From the NCBI RefSeq assembly GCF_041320665.1, contig NZ_CP166730.1, positions 4,464,001-4,528,000 on the forward strand: a stretch of DNA of 64,000 bases, given 5' to 3'. The DNA is from Comamonas sp. GB3 AK4-5 (lineage in GTDB: Bacteria > Pseudomonadota > Gammaproteobacteria > Burkholderiales > Burkholderiaceae_C). Positions 45,421-54,589 of this stretch are shown one piece after another (position 1 is the first letter of the stretch; each line of letters opens with the position of its first letter). The position numbers and the translations under genes are program-made. Under the pieces are notes generated by a model, which was not told the origin of the DNA, did no database searches, and saw nothing but the letters and a program-made list of their open reading frames with translations.

Positions 45421-45627
45421 TTACATCATCCAAGCCAGCAGCTTGATGGCACTGAACATCAGCATCGTCATCAGCACCGCGCTGGCGCAGGGCAAAAACA
45501 CCTCGCGGCCCAGAATGCGCAAGCTGAAGTCACCAGGCAGCCGGCCCAGGCCAATCTTGCGCACCCAGCCCGTGGCGCTGTTGACCAGCACCAGCAAGAT
45601 GAACATCAGCAGCATCCAGCGAATCAT
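45421..45627 (-). CDS. DUF2905-family small membrane protein
   Basis: This 68-residue protein has two hydrophobic helices (MLLMFILLVLVNSATGW and CASAVLMTMLMFSAIKLLAW) separated by the conserved IGLGRLPGDFSLRILGREVFLP segment, typical of DUF2905 proteins. The function is unknown; it is an inner-membrane protein. Confidence 0.82.
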   Translation of the reverse strand: MIRWMLLMFILLVLVNSATGWVRKIGLGRLPGDFSLRILGREVFLPCASAVLMTMLMFSAIKLLAWMM

Positions 45628-45778
45628 GGCCTGCAGTGTAGACCGGCTGCCGCTGGGTGCGGCGCTTCGTCACGGTCACGACATATGGCCTGCCTACATT
45701 GCCCACAGCCAGCACCTGCCCGCAGAGGGCAGGCTGCCGGCAAACGCCTTCTCTTTCGCCTCTACCGCAGTCCCTGTC

Positions 45779-46666
45779 ATGTCTTACCTCTCCCGCTTCC
45801 ACCTTCTCGCCCTCATTCCCAGCGCTGTGTTGCTGAGCGCCTGCGGCAGCACCGCCCCTGGCGCAGCCTCCCAAGGAGTGGACAACAAGGCATTGGCCAG
45901 CAGCGAGTTCCGCGCCCACCAGACCACCTATGGACTGGTGTATCGCCTGCCCGCGGACGCCACCTTTGTGCTGGACAGCCAGGTCACCCCCGTGGTGCTG
46001 CAGGCCCTGCAGCGCCAGCAACTCAACGCCGAGGCCCTCACCTTCAACCTGCCCCATATCACCGTGGTGCATATCCACAGTGCCGATCCGGCCACGCCGC
46101 GCAAGATGCTGGCTGCCCTGCCCACGCTGCCGCCCGTGCTCAAGGATGTGCACCTGAAGAACTTCTACCCCACCGAGGCCGCCAAAGGTGCAGGCAAGCC
46201 CTGGTGGCTGGACCTGGGCGTGGTCAAGTCGGGAGCGGCCTATACGGCCATGATGGACTTCAACACCCGTGCCACTGCAGCCCTGGCCCCGCTGCGTGAC
46301 GGCCCGCTGCCGCGCGTGACCGGGCCGGTTTACACCCGCATGAACGACTCGGCCAAGTCCATGGTGCAAACCGTGGGCGTCAGCGGCGTGAACGTGGAGC
46401 AAGGCGGCAAGCTGGTCAGCAGCCACAACCCGCACAACACCCTGGTCTATAGCGAGACCCGCTACACGCCCGAGATCGAACAAGCCATGGCCGAGACTGC
46501 CAAGCGCCTGAACCAGGTTCTGCCCTCGGGCTTTACCACCACGCTGGACACGGTGTCCATCGTCGAGCTGGGCTTTGCCGGCAATGTCACGCGCGAGATC
46601 TACCGCATAGACCTCAAGGACCAGCAGGCCTACGACGTGCGCAACGGCAGCCGCGTGGCGCGCTGA
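45779..46666 (+). CDS. lipoprotein with 2H-phosphoesterase-like motifs
   Basis: The protein has 295 residues. A signal peptide ends in the lipobox LSAC (19-22), so it should be lipid-anchored in the envelope. The mature part carries two H-x-T motifs 126 residues apart, PHITVVHIH (H93, T95) and PHNTLVYS (H219, T221), the pattern of the 2H phosphoesterase/RNA-ligase-like superfamily. The known members act mainly on cytoplasmic RNA or cyclic phosphates, so an exported lipoprotein form is unusual. The start is the ATG just before the signal peptide; the ribosome binding site is weak. Confidence 0.75.
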   Translation: MSYLSRFHLLALIPSAVLLSACGSTAPGAASQGVDNKALASSEFRAHQTTYGLVYRLPADATFVLDSQVTPVVLQALQRQQLNAEALTFNLPHITVVHIHSADPATPRKMLAALPTLPPVLKDVHLKNFYPTEAAKGAGKPWWLDLGVVKSGAAYTAMMDFNTRATAALAPLRDGPLPRVTGPVYTRMNDSAKSMVQTVGVSGVNVEQGGKLVSSHNPHNTLVYSETRYTPEIEQAMAETAKRLNQVLPSGFTTTLDTVSIVELGFAGNVTREIYRIDLKDQQAYDVRNGSRVAR

Positions 46667-46699
46667 ACCCGCTCCCGCTGTCCCCACCCCACCAGCGCG

Positions 46700-47128
46700 T
46701 CATGCGGAGCCCGTGCGCGCTGGTGGTCGTGCATGCCAGCACAACAGGCCATGCACCAGCAACGCGGCCCCTGTGTAGCCTGCGGCCAGCCAGGGCTGCT
46801 GCGTCAGCAGCAGCGTGAGCGCGATCAGCACATCGCCCAGCGCGCTGAGCAGGCGATAGCTCCGTGCCAAGGGCACAGGCCGCAGGTGGTCTATGGATGC
46901 GCCAAACACCTGGTGCACCCGCCAGGTCAGCCAGAGGCGACGCAGCCCATGCCACCATGCCTGGATGGTGCACAGCATCGTCAGCAAGCTGCCCAAGGCA
47001 AAAGGCATGGCTGCAGGACGCAGGTGCTCATGCCAGAGCAGGGCCAGCAGCAAGCCATCCAGACCCAGCATCCAGCACCAGCGCGCAGCAGTGACATGGG
47101 CGGGGGCAGAGTGGTTCGCTGCACCCAT
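46700..47128 (-). CDS. hypothetical membrane protein
   Basis: This 142-residue protein has hydrophobic segments around WMLGLDGLLLALLWHE, MPFALGSLLTMLCTIQAWW, LSALGDVLIALTLLLTQQ and AAGYTGAALLVHGLLCW, so about four membrane spans. It starts 6 bp after the stop of the methyltransferase gene and is probably co-transcribed. No family recognised. Confidence 0.6.
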   Translation of the reverse strand: MGAANHSAPAHVTAARWCWMLGLDGLLLALLWHEHLRPAAMPFALGSLLTMLCTIQAWWHGLRRLWLTWRVHQVFGASIDHLRPVPLARSYRLLSALGDVLIALTLLLTQQPWLAAGYTGAALLVHGLLCWHARPPARTGSA

Positions 47129-47134
47129 GCTGGA

Positions 47135-48238
47135 TTACAGCCTGTGCGTGCGGTCGCCGTTGGCAAAGCCGCGTGTATCCCAAGGCTCCAGCCCCTTGAC
47201 CAGGCCTATCACCTTGAACAGCTCGCCCATTTCGTGTTCCAGCATCAATTTGAGTGCTGGAGCGCGCTGGACCAGCGTGAGCTGCTCCAGTTTTTGCTGC
47301 AGCCCGCAGTTGATGAGAAAGTGCGCCTGGGTGGTGTAGCCCAGCAGCTCAAAGCCGGCGTCCTGGGCTGCCACGGCCGTGCCGGTGAAGTTGACGTGGG
47401 CGGTGATGTCTTTCAGGCCCACCTTGTCCAGCGGGTCGCTGTCCACCTGGTGCTGGTAGTGGCAGACCAGCGTGCCCATATGGCGCTGCGGGTGGTAGTA
47501 CTCCGACTCGCCAAAGCCATAGTCGATGAAAAAGGCCGCACCACGCGCCAGGCGTTCGCCCAGGGTGCGGATAAAGGCCTCGCCCTGGGCGTGGATCTCG
47601 GTCAGGTAGTCGTGCTCGCCCTCAATGTCCAGCGGCGGGCGCAGATCGCTCAGCCGGTCCTGCCAGGCAAATCCCGCCCCCTCGGCCACCACACCGCGCT
47701 CGTGCCAGCGGCCCTGGCTGCGCTGCAGCAGTTGCACCGGCATGGCGTCCAGCACCTCGTTGCCCACCACCACGCCGCCGAATTGTTCCGGCAGTTGGTC
47801 CACCCAGTGCACCAGGCCGGCAAACGCGGAAAGCGTCTCTTGCTGGCGTGCGCGCAGCGTGCCCGACAGGTCGACAATGGTGTAGCGGCGAATCTGCACG
47901 CCCAGCGCTTGCAGCGCCTGCAACAGTTGCAGCGCCAGTGCCCCGGTGCCGGCGCCGAACTCCCAGACCTCGTCGGTGCCGGTGCGCGCCAAGGCCTCGG
48001 CCAGTTGCACGGCCAGCAGTTGGCCAAACACCGGTGACAGCTCGGGCGCGGTCACAAAATCGCTGCCGGACTGGGGCATCTGGCCGAACTTGGCCCTGTC
48101 ATTGGCGTAATAGCCCAGGCCGGGCTGGTACAGCGCCAGCGCCATGAAGCGGTCGAACGGCAGCCAGCCTCCCTGTGCGGCAATGGCCTGCTGGATGTGG
48201 GACGTCAGTGCGCCCGGTAAACTTTCAGAGCTTTCCAT
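47135..48238 (-). CDS. MidA/NDUFAF7-type SAM-dependent methyltransferase
   Basis: This 367-residue class I methyltransferase has the SAM-binding WEFGAGTGALALQLL, preceded by FVTAPELSPVFGQLLA, and the VVGNEVLDAMPV motif typical of the MidA/NDUFAF7 family. The eukaryotic relative methylates an arginine in a complex I subunit; the bacterial target is not established. The ATG at 48238 (MESSESLPG) is used rather than a longer frame whose extra residues look non-coding. It is divergent from the SDR gene. Confidence 0.88.
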   Translation of the reverse strand: MESSESLPGALTSHIQQAIAAQGGWLPFDRFMALALYQPGLGYYANDRAKFGQMPQSGSDFVTAPELSPVFGQLLAVQLAEALARTGTDEVWEFGAGTGALALQLLQALQALGVQIRRYTIVDLSGTLRARQQETLSAFAGLVHWVDQLPEQFGGVVVGNEVLDAMPVQLLQRSQGRWHERGVVAEGAGFAWQDRLSDLRPPLDIEGEHDYLTEIHAQGEAFIRTLGERLARGAAFFIDYGFGESEYYHPQRHMGTLVCHYQHQVDSDPLDKVGLKDITAHVNFTGTAVAAQDAGFELLGYTTQAHFLINCGLQQKLEQLTLVQRAPALKLMLEHEMGELFKVIGLVKGLEPWDTRGFANGDRTHRL

Positions 48239-48392
48239 CTTGTCGCTTTCTCTCGGCCGCCCGCCGCTGCCGGCGCCCTGTGCAATCCGGGGATTGTCGC
48301 CGCTGGCGGCCCGCCGAACCGCTGCGCAAGCTGGAGGCCCCACCCGGCCCTGGGCTGCCCGCTCCAGCGCCGCCTTTTTCCACTGCTGCGCG

Positions 48393-49193
48393 ATGTACAT
48401 GACACCCTGGGTTTTGATCACCGGCGGCGGCCTGCGCCTGGGCCGCGAATTCTGTCTGGCCTTTGCCCGCGCCGGCTGGAACGTGGCCTGCCACTACCGC
48501 CACAGCGCCGATGCGGCCGCCGCCACCTGCGCCGAAGCGCAGGCCCTGGGCGTGCAGGCCGTGGCGCTGCAGGCCGACCTGGCCGACCGCCAGGCCCTGC
48601 CCGACCTGCTGGACGCCTTCACGGCCGCCACCGCCACCTTGCCCACGGCCCTGGTCCACAGCGCCTCCACCTTCGAGCCCGACAGCGCCCAGGACTTTCA
48701 CCAGGACTGGGCCAAGGTCGACCACCAGCTGCACACCAACACCCTGGCGCCGCTGGCACTGACGGCGGAATGGGCCAATCGCCTGGCGCGCTCGCCCTTG
48801 GAAGGCAGCCACAGCCCTGTAGCCATCCATGTGCTGGACCAGAAGGTGCACAACCTCAACCCCGATTATTTTTCCTACACCCTGTCCAAACTGGCGCTGG
48901 AGCGGGCCGTGGCCCTGCAGGCCCAGGCCCTGGCACCGGCCGTGCGGGTGGTGGGCATCTCGCCGGGGCTGATGTACCCCAGCGGCCCGCAAAGCGATGC
49001 CAATTACCAGCGCACCGCCCGCATCAACCTGCTGCGCCGCCCGCTGGCCGCAGCCGATGTGGCGCGCACCGGCGTGTTTCTGGCCGAAAACCCGGCCATT
49101 ACCGGCTGCACGCTGAGTGTGGACAATGGCCAGCACCTGGTTCCGCTGGCGCGCGATGTGATGTTTCTGGCCGGGGACGTCCCCGCCGCCTAA
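48393..49193 (+). CDS. SDR oxidoreductase, pteridine reductase/FolM-like
   Basis: This 266-residue short-chain dehydrogenase has a cofactor motif LITGGGLRLG at the N-terminus, a catalytic SYTLSK (Tyr-x-x-x-Lys), and the late GISPGLMYPSGPQ. The direct context, two dihydroneopterin aldolase genes immediately downstream, suggests a dihydropteridine/dihydromonapterin reductase (FolM or PTR1 type). Such an enzyme could also supply tetrahydropterin to the PhhA hydroxylase. ATG 48399 is an alternative start. Confidence 0.82.
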   Translation: MYMTPWVLITGGGLRLGREFCLAFARAGWNVACHYRHSADAAAATCAEAQALGVQAVALQADLADRQALPDLLDAFTAATATLPTALVHSASTFEPDSAQDFHQDWAKVDHQLHTNTLAPLALTAEWANRLARSPLEGSHSPVAIHVLDQKVHNLNPDYFSYTLSKLALERAVALQAQALAPAVRVVGISPGLMYPSGPQSDANYQRTARINLLRRPLAAADVARTGVFLAENPAITGCTLSVDNGQHLVPLARDVMFLAGDVPAA

Positions 49194-49245
49194 AGCCGCC
49201 ACGCCGCTTTCCCCCTTTGTTTGGCCTTTTTTGCCCTGGATACCC

Positions 49246-49686
49246 ATGCACCCGATTGACCCGCTCCCGCACGCAACTGCCGCCTTGCTGGCACAATGCC
49301 GCCGGCTGTTTCTGCGCGGCCTGCAGGTGCAGGCGTCCATAGGCATCCATGGTTTCGAGCGCGCCGCCCCCCAGCGGCTGCGACTGGACATCGACCTGTA
49401 TGTGCCGCTGGCTGCCAGCACGCCGCAGCGCGATGCCCTTGATGAGGTGGTGGATTACGACTTTGTGCGCCAGGTGGTGCACCAGGCCGTGGCCGCCGGC
49501 CATATCGGGCTGCAGGAAACCCTGGGCGACGCTGTTTTGGACGCGCTGCTGGCCCACCCTGGCGTGGTGGCCGCCCGCGTGGCCACCAGCAAGCCCGACG
49601 TATACCCCGACTGCGAGGCCGTGGGCGTGGAGACTTTCCGTCTGCGCCCCGACGCCGCAGCGCTTTTACCCAACGCACAACCATGA
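49246..49686 (+). CDS. folB: dihydroneopterin aldolase family protein (first copy)
   Basis: This 146-residue protein has the DHNA signature LQVQASIGIHGFERAAPQ with the catalytic Glu, a DYDFVRQVV segment, and the conserved SKPD near the end (family Lys-Pro). It would cleave 7,8-dihydroneopterin in folate biosynthesis. ATG 49246 is preferred to an upstream TTG. It overlaps the next gene by 4 bp (ATGA). Confidence 0.88.
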   Translation: MHPIDPLPHATAALLAQCRRLFLRGLQVQASIGIHGFERAAPQRLRLDIDLYVPLAASTPQRDALDEVVDYDFVRQVVHQAVAAGHIGLQETLGDAVLDALLAHPGVVAARVATSKPDVYPDCEAVGVETFRLRPDAAALLPNAQP

Positions 49687-50057
49687 ACCACGCTGCGACA
49701 GGCAGCCAGACGCTCACCCTGACGGGCCTGCGTTTCGACGCCAACCTGGGCATTCTGGCCCACGAAAAAACCGCGCCCCAGCCCATTCAGGTGGATGCGG
49801 AGCTGAACCTGGGCCCGCAGGCGTTGCGCCCGCAGGATGACGACATCACCCATGTGCTGGACTACCGCAAGGTGCGCCAGATCATCATCGATGAATGCAC
49901 GTCCGAGCACATGAACCTGCTGGAAAGCCTGATCGGCAAGCTGGCCCAGCGCCTGATGCAGCTGCCCGGCGTGCTGGGTGTACGCGTGAAAATCGCAAAA
50001 CTGGAAATCTTTGAGGACTGCGAAGTGGCCATTCGCATCGAAACCGGACAATGGTGA
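49683..50057 (+). CDS. dihydroneopterin aldolase family protein (second copy)
   Basis: This 124-residue paralogue of the preceding gene has [18 protein letters not shown] and [11 protein letters not shown], but KLE replaces the usual Lys-Pro near the C-terminus. The divergence suggests a specialised role such as a FolX-like epimerase for dihydroneopterin triphosphate or pterin turnover, rather than plain redundancy. It overlaps both neighbours (4 bp with the first copy, 7 bp with ttcA). Confidence 0.82.
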   Translation: MNHAATGSQTLTLTGLRFDANLGILAHEKTAPQPIQVDAELNLGPQALRPQDDDITHVLDYRKVRQIIIDECTSEHMNLLESLIGKLAQRLMQLPGVLGVRVKIAKLEIFEDCEVAIRIETGQW

Positions 50058-51040
50058 ACCCCATGAACGCTGTGACTGACAACCCCTGGATCGCCGAAGA
50101 CGCTGCCGACGCCGCAGCCCCGGCCGCTACCGACAACGGCGCCGAAGCCAAGCCCGGCAAGATCAAGATCGAACGCGAGCAGATCAAGCTGGAAAAGCGC
50201 CTGTGCCGCGAAGTGGGCAAGGCCATCGTCGACTTCAACATGATTGAAGAAGGCGACAAAATCATGGTCTGCATGTCCGGCGGCAAGGACAGCTACACCC
50301 TGCTGGACATTCTGCGCAAGCTGCAAAAGCGCGCGCCGGTGAAGTTTGACCTGGTGGCCGTGAACCTGGACCAGAAGCAACCCGGCTTTCCCGACCACAT
50401 CCTGCCCGAGTACTTCAAGTCCATCGGCGTGGACTACCACATCGAAACCCAGGACACCTACAGCGTGGTCAAGCGCGTGGTGCCCGAGGGCAAGACCACC
50501 TGTGGCCTGTGCTCGCGCCTGCGCCGCGCCATCTTGTACAAGGTGGCCGACGAGCTGGGCTGCACCAAGGTGGCGCTGGGCCACCACCGCGACGACATCG
50601 TGCAGACGCTGATGCTCAATATGTTCTACGGCGGCCGCATGAAGGGCATGCCGCCCAAGCTGGTGAGCGACGACGGCAAGCATGTGGTGATCCGCCCCAT
50701 GGCCTATGTGACCGAGAAGGACACCATCCGCTGGGCCCAGTACCAGAACTTCCCCATCATCCCCTGCAACCTCTGCGGCAGCCAGGATGGCCTGCAGCGC
50801 GTGGCCGTGGGCGAGATGCTGCGCGAGTGGGACAAGAAATTCCCCGGCCGCATCGAGAGCATGTTCCGCGCCATGGGCCATATCGTGACCACGCACATGA
50901 TGGACCCCAATCTGCAGGACTTCAAAAACGCCAAGGCCACCGGCATTGCCGACCCCAACGGCGACACGGCCTTCGACCATGAAGAGCTGCCCACCATGGC
51001 CCAGCTCCCCGGCGGTGTGCAGGTGGTGCAACTGGGCTGA
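50051..51040 (+). CDS. ttcA: tRNA 2-thiocytidine biosynthesis protein
   Basis: This 329-residue enzyme thiolates cytidine 32 in tRNA using ATP and an Fe-S cluster. The PP-loop CMSGGKDS is at about 74-81, with the CxxC pairs CGLC (C151, C154) and CNLC (C239, C242). Residues 1-40 are a variable Ala-rich extension. The start is either ATG 50051 (overlapping the previous stop) or ATG 50063. A terminator follows. Confidence 0.95.
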   Translation: MVNPMNAVTDNPWIAEDAADAAAPAATDNGAEAKPGKIKIEREQIKLEKRLCREVGKAIVDFNMIEEGDKIMVCMSGGKDSYTLLDILRKLQKRAPVKFDLVAVNLDQKQPGFPDHILPEYFKSIGVDYHIETQDTYSVVKRVVPEGKTTCGLCSRLRRAILYKVADELGCTKVALGHHRDDIVQTLMLNMFYGGRMKGMPPKLVSDDGKHVVIRPMAYVTEKDTIRWAQYQNFPIIPCNLCGSQDGLQRVAVGEMLREWDKKFPGRIESMFRAMGHIVTTHMMDPNLQDFKNAKATGIADPNGDTAFDHEELPTMAQLPGGVQVVQLG

Positions 51041-51064
51041 TCGCCTGACCCAGCCCCTTTCCCA

Positions 51065-51087
51065 AGCCCCGCAATGCGGGGCTTTTT
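51065..51087 (+). terminator. intrinsic terminator after ttcA
   Basis: An AGCCCCGC/GCGGGGCT stem with a 3-base loop is followed by five T. Confidence 0.9.
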
Positions 51088-51198
51088 GCTGCCCGTAGCC
51101 CAGAAACTGCCACGACGCAGGAACTTGCAGCCCCCGAATTTGGTCACAATGCCATGCAAGGCTGCGCACACAGCGCAGCCACCCGATGGGAGACCTGT

Positions 51199-51921
51199 AT
51201 GTCACACACACTGTGGATCCGCCGCCTGGGCCTGGCCGCTGCCAGCGCCACCGCGCTGGTGCTGGCCGGTTGCGCCAGCGGCCCGCGTGAAATCACCAGC
51301 CATGTCACCAGCTACTCCACGCTGGCCCAGCTGCCCGCGCCCCCCACTTACCGCCTGGAGCTGCTGCCCTCCATGACCCAGCAGCAAAGCTGGGCCATGG
51401 TCGAGCGCCAGGCCGAGCAATCGCTGCAACGCGTGGGCCTGACCCGCGACGAAACCCCGGGCAAGGCCAAGTTGGTGGTGCAGATCATGGCCGCCGCCAG
51501 CTACGGCCGCGCCAGCAACTGGCCCTACTACGGCCCGCCCGGCCCTGCATGGGGCTGGGGCCTGGGCTACGGCGGCCGCTGGGGCGGCGGTTTTGGCATG
51601 AGCTGGATGGATGCCCCCCCCATGGTGTATTACCGCTCCGTCAAGCTGGTGATGCGGGACCAGCAGACGCAGAAAATCGTCTACGAAACCTCGGCCGCCT
51701 ATGACGAGGTCTGGACCGATGACCGCGTGATCTACAGCGTGCTCTTTGATGCCGCCCTCAGCGGCTTCCCCCAGCCGCCACAGGGCAGCCGCGCCGTGCG
51801 CGCCACCGTCCAGCAGTTGCCGGCCGATCAGGCCCCCAGCGCCGGCAATGCGACGGCTACGGAGCCCAAGCCCGGTGCGGCCATGCCGACACCGGCATCC
51901 ACGCCCGCGCCCGCCAAGTAA
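51199..51921 (+). CDS. DUF4136-type lipoprotein
   Basis: This 240-residue protein has a signal peptide with lipobox LAGC at about residues 22-25. The body matches the DUF4136 pattern (HVTSYSTLAQLP near the start; KLVMRDQQTQKIVYETSA and AALSGFPQPP later), with a Gly/Trp/Pro-rich insert (GPPGPAWGWGLGYGGRWGGG) in the middle and a disordered Pro/Ala C-terminus. It is an envelope lipoprotein of unknown function. The ATG at 51199 places the signal peptide correctly. Confidence 0.85.
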   Translation: MSHTLWIRRLGLAAASATALVLAGCASGPREITSHVTSYSTLAQLPAPPTYRLELLPSMTQQQSWAMVERQAEQSLQRVGLTRDETPGKAKLVVQIMAAASYGRASNWPYYGPPGPAWGWGLGYGGRWGGGFGMSWMDAPPMVYYRSVKLVMRDQQTQKIVYETSAAYDEVWTDDRVIYSVLFDAALSGFPQPPQGSRAVRATVQQLPADQAPSAGNATATEPKPGAAMPTPASTPAPAK

Positions 51922-52023
51922 GAAGGCCCGGCGCTGCTCATCGCAGCGCCCGCCAAGCCCCTCCATCCTGGGCCTGCAGCGCAGGCCTTTTTCACGCCTT
52001 TTCGCATCTGCCCCTATCTGCCC

Positions 52024-53076
52024 ATGAGTGAGCCAAGCTTTTCCCTGTCCCCCGATTTGCTGGCCCTGCTGCACGCGCCCGTCTCAGGAGAGCGGCCTAC
52101 GCCGGCCGAGTTCTTTGCCCAACCCGAAGTCTCCGCGCTCTACACCCTGGCCCGTGACCCGGCGCACAGCGCCGCCGCGCTGCAGGCCCTGGCCGGGTTG
52201 CTGCCCGAACTCCCGCCCTATCCGGCCTCGCTGCTGGCCTTGATGAGTGGCTCGCTGGTGGAAAGCGGCGCCGATCCCACTTTGCTCTTTCCCTGCTGCC
52301 TGACGCTGATGCAGCGCTGGCAGGAGCGCCTGGCGCCGTACTGCGCACGCGAGGTGGAGGAAGAAGAGGCCCAGGACGACCCCCAAGCGGCCCAGGCCTG
52401 GGCCGATACGCAGGCGCGCGTAGAGGCTTTGGACGGTGCCGAAGCCGATGCCATTGATGAGCTGTTCGAGGCCGTGGAGCTGCTGGTCCTGCCCATGATG
52501 ACCATGGTGCTGCGCGACGAGGGCAACCACCAGCGCTTTCTTGCCAACCCTGCGCTGCAGGAGCACATCGCCAGCCTGCATGACAACGACAGCCTGCCCT
52601 TTGAGCAGCTGTACTTTCTGTGGCTGGCGGCCTGCGTGAGCTACGAGAACGAACTGGTGGTGGTACTGCCCGCCACAGGCACCGGCCTGGTGGTGCGCGC
52701 CCATGGGGTGAACAACAACTTTCACACCTTCACCCTGCTGCAGCAGCTGATGGCCGAACACCAGCAACCGCTGGGCATCACGCTGACCGCCACCCACGAT
52801 GGCAATGGTGCAGACCGCGCCGCCTTTGCCTGGCTGCAGGCCACGGCCTATGCCCAGGGCAAGCTGGTCAACGAGATGGCCTGGTCCTGGGGCGAGGCAC
52901 CGCTGCGCCACAACGCCCGCCGCCTGGGCCGCTGCGTGCTGATCGCCCTCGACAAAAAAGACGCCTGCCGGCGCAATTGGTCAGGTTTTGACAGCGCCTG
53001 CCACGAAGCCCAGAACCCGCACCTGGTGTTCCAGCGCTATCTGACGCCCGAAGAGGTTGCCGCTTTCCTGGATTGA
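52024..53076 (+). CDS. hypothetical cytoplasmic protein
   Basis: This 350-residue acidic protein has no signal peptide or membrane span. Residues 1-190 are helical and acidic (EVEEEEAQDDPQAAQAW). Residues ~195-350 have mixed alpha/beta composition with VVVLPATGTGLVVRAHGVNN and DKKDACRRNWSGFDSAC. No family recognised. Good codon use and separate position argue that it is real. Confidence 0.7.
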   Translation: MSEPSFSLSPDLLALLHAPVSGERPTPAEFFAQPEVSALYTLARDPAHSAAALQALAGLLPELPPYPASLLALMSGSLVESGADPTLLFPCCLTLMQRWQERLAPYCAREVEEEEAQDDPQAAQAWADTQARVEALDGAEADAIDELFEAVELLVLPMMTMVLRDEGNHQRFLANPALQEHIASLHDNDSLPFEQLYFLWLAACVSYENELVVVLPATGTGLVVRAHGVNNNFHTFTLLQQLMAEHQQPLGITLTATHDGNGADRAAFAWLQATAYAQGKLVNEMAWSWGEAPLRHNARRLGRCVLIALDKKDACRRNWSGFDSACHEAQNPHLVFQRYLTPEEVAAFLD

Positions 53077-53187
53077 TGCGGCCCGCAGACAGCGGCTGGC
53101 CCATTGCACAAAGCAATCGGGGCGTTCCCGTTGTGTGCTACCTTGTGTAACTTCGCCCACGCTGGGCTTACAGGAAAGGACGCACCC

Positions 53188-53679
53188 ATGAAAATCACAG
53201 TGGCCACCGCTTTGCTGAGCACCACCCTCGCCCTCATCGCGCTACCGGCCCAGGCCGGCCTGGGCGACACGCTGCGCGACAGCGCTTCCAAGTTGGGCGG
53301 CGGCTCCAGCGCCGCCAGCGAAAGCAGCGGCTCCGGCCTGGGCAGCCTGGTGGGCGGTGCAGGCGGCAGTGCCGGTGGCCTGGGCGCTCTGGGCGGCATG
53401 GCCGGCTCGGGCACGGCCAGCAATGCGGCTGGCGTCATCACCTACTGCATGAAGAACAACTACCTGAACGCCAACAAGGCCGCCCAGGTCAAGGACCAGC
53501 TGCTGGGCAAGATCGGCCTGGGCAAAAAGGAAGAGCCCAAGGACCAGGGCTACAAGGACGGCCTGATGGGCGTGATCAAGGGCGATGGCGGCAAAAGCTT
53601 CAATATGGACAAGATCAAGGGCGATCTGAAGGAGAAAGCCTGCGACATGGTGTTGGACAACGCCAAGTCCTTCTTGTGA
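53188..53679 (+). CDS. DUF2501 (YjjA-like) exported protein
   Basis: This 163-residue protein has a signal peptide (cleavage at AQAGLGD, ~24), a Gly/Ser-rich low-complexity stretch (~38-80), and a conserved C-terminal domain with ITYCMKNNYLNANKA and KACDMVLDN, including two Cys. This matches DUF2501 proteins such as E. coli YjjA. The periplasmic function is unknown. The AGGAAAGGA site before ATG 53188 fixes the start. Confidence 0.85.
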   Translation: MKITVATALLSTTLALIALPAQAGLGDTLRDSASKLGGGSSAASESSGSGLGSLVGGAGGSAGGLGALGGMAGSGTASNAAGVITYCMKNNYLNANKAAQVKDQLLGKIGLGKKEEPKDQGYKDGLMGVIKGDGGKSFNMDKIKGDLKEKACDMVLDNAKSFL

Positions 53680-53748
53680 AGAGCAGGCTTTACTCCATCG
53701 CTCCTGAAAAAAAGCTATCTAAGCGCAGCACCATTGCGCTAGAAGCGA

Positions 53749-53778
53749 AAAAGGCTTGCATGTTTGCAAGCCTTTTTT
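53749..53778 (+). terminator. intrinsic terminator after the DUF2501 gene
   Basis: An AAGGCTTGCA/TGCAAGCCTT stem is followed by a T run. It is preceded by CTCCTGAAAAAA and a GCGC-rich block that recur in degenerate form at 60500-60580. Confidence 0.85.
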
Positions 53779-53880
53779 CGTTCATGGCGGTTCCCGGCAC
53801 CCTCTTTGCTCACACGACGCGTAGATGGTCCAACGCCAAGCCGCCATCATTCATACAACATCTAAAAAAATCGATTACAC

Positions 53881-53975
53881 AAAAACAATGAATAAATAGA
53901 TGCCAAACATGGCGAGTCAGGCAATATTTAATTCATTGTTTTTCATAAATATCAATTTCATCTAATATTTATGAA
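53881..53975. promoter_or_regulatory. AT-rich operator region of hipBA with two nested inverted repeats
   Basis: The first pair is a perfect 13-bp match, AAAAACAATGAAT (53881-53893) with ATTCATTGTTTTT (53931-53943). The second pair is a perfect 11-bp match, TTCATAAATAT (53942-53952) with ATATTTATGAA (53965-53975), ending on the hipB start codon. HipB-type antitoxins repress their own promoter through such repeats. Confidence 0.7.
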
Positions 53976-54589
53976 TGCCACGCCAAAACACTGCCCCCGC
54001 TGACTTCCCCCTGGCCGTGCTCCAGCAGATTGCGCAGTTGGGCCAGCACATCGCCATTGCACGCAAGCGGCGTGGCGAGTCGCAGGCGCAATGGGCAAAA
54101 AAACTGGGGGTTTCGCAGCCCACCATGGCCCGTATCGAGCGCGGCGATCCCGCCGTCTCCATGGCGTTCTATGTGATGTGCATATGGCTGATCAACCCCG
54201 CCCAAGGACAGGGGCTGGCCGAGTTGATTGCCCCGCAGCACGACCATGCGGCACTGGAGCTAGAGGTGGCCAAGGTCCGGACCAAGCGGCGGCCCGTCGG
54301 CCCCAAGGCCGTGCCGGCAACGCCGCTGCACACCGGTGCGCCCTCCGCACCGGCCCATCTCTCCAGCGCCGCCCCCCAAGTGGCAGAGCCCACCCTCAAC
54401 TATGGCGCCTTGAGAAAAGCGGTGGCACAGGCGAGCCAGGCCGACACGGCACAAACGATGCTGCAGACAGCCCCCCATAGCGTGGGCCAGCAAGTGCAGC
54501 CGGCACGACCCGGCTCCATCCTGGCCGCTGCACAGGCCGCAGCGCTGCTCGTCAGGGCCAAGCCTGGCTCAGAGAAAGACCCCTTATGA
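53975..54589 (+). CDS. hipB: HipB-type antitoxin / XRE transcriptional regulator with long C-terminal extension
   Basis: The protein has 204 residues. The N-terminal HTH (about 22-75: IAIARKRRGESQAQWAKKLG and SQPTMARIERG) is typical of HipB. The ~100-residue Ala/Pro-rich tail after residue 100 is far longer than in classical HipB (about 88 residues) and looks disordered. The stop overlaps the hipA start (ATGA), giving the standard coupled antitoxin-toxin order. The AT-rich repeats just upstream are the probable autoregulatory site. Confidence 0.87.
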   Translation: MPRQNTAPADFPLAVLQQIAQLGQHIAIARKRRGESQAQWAKKLGVSQPTMARIERGDPAVSMAFYVMCIWLINPAQGQGLAELIAPQHDHAALELEVAKVRTKRRPVGPKAVPATPLHTGAPSAPAHLSSAAPQVAEPTLNYGALRKAVAQASQADTAQTMLQTAPHSVGQQVQPARPGSILAAAQAAALLVRAKPGSEKDPL

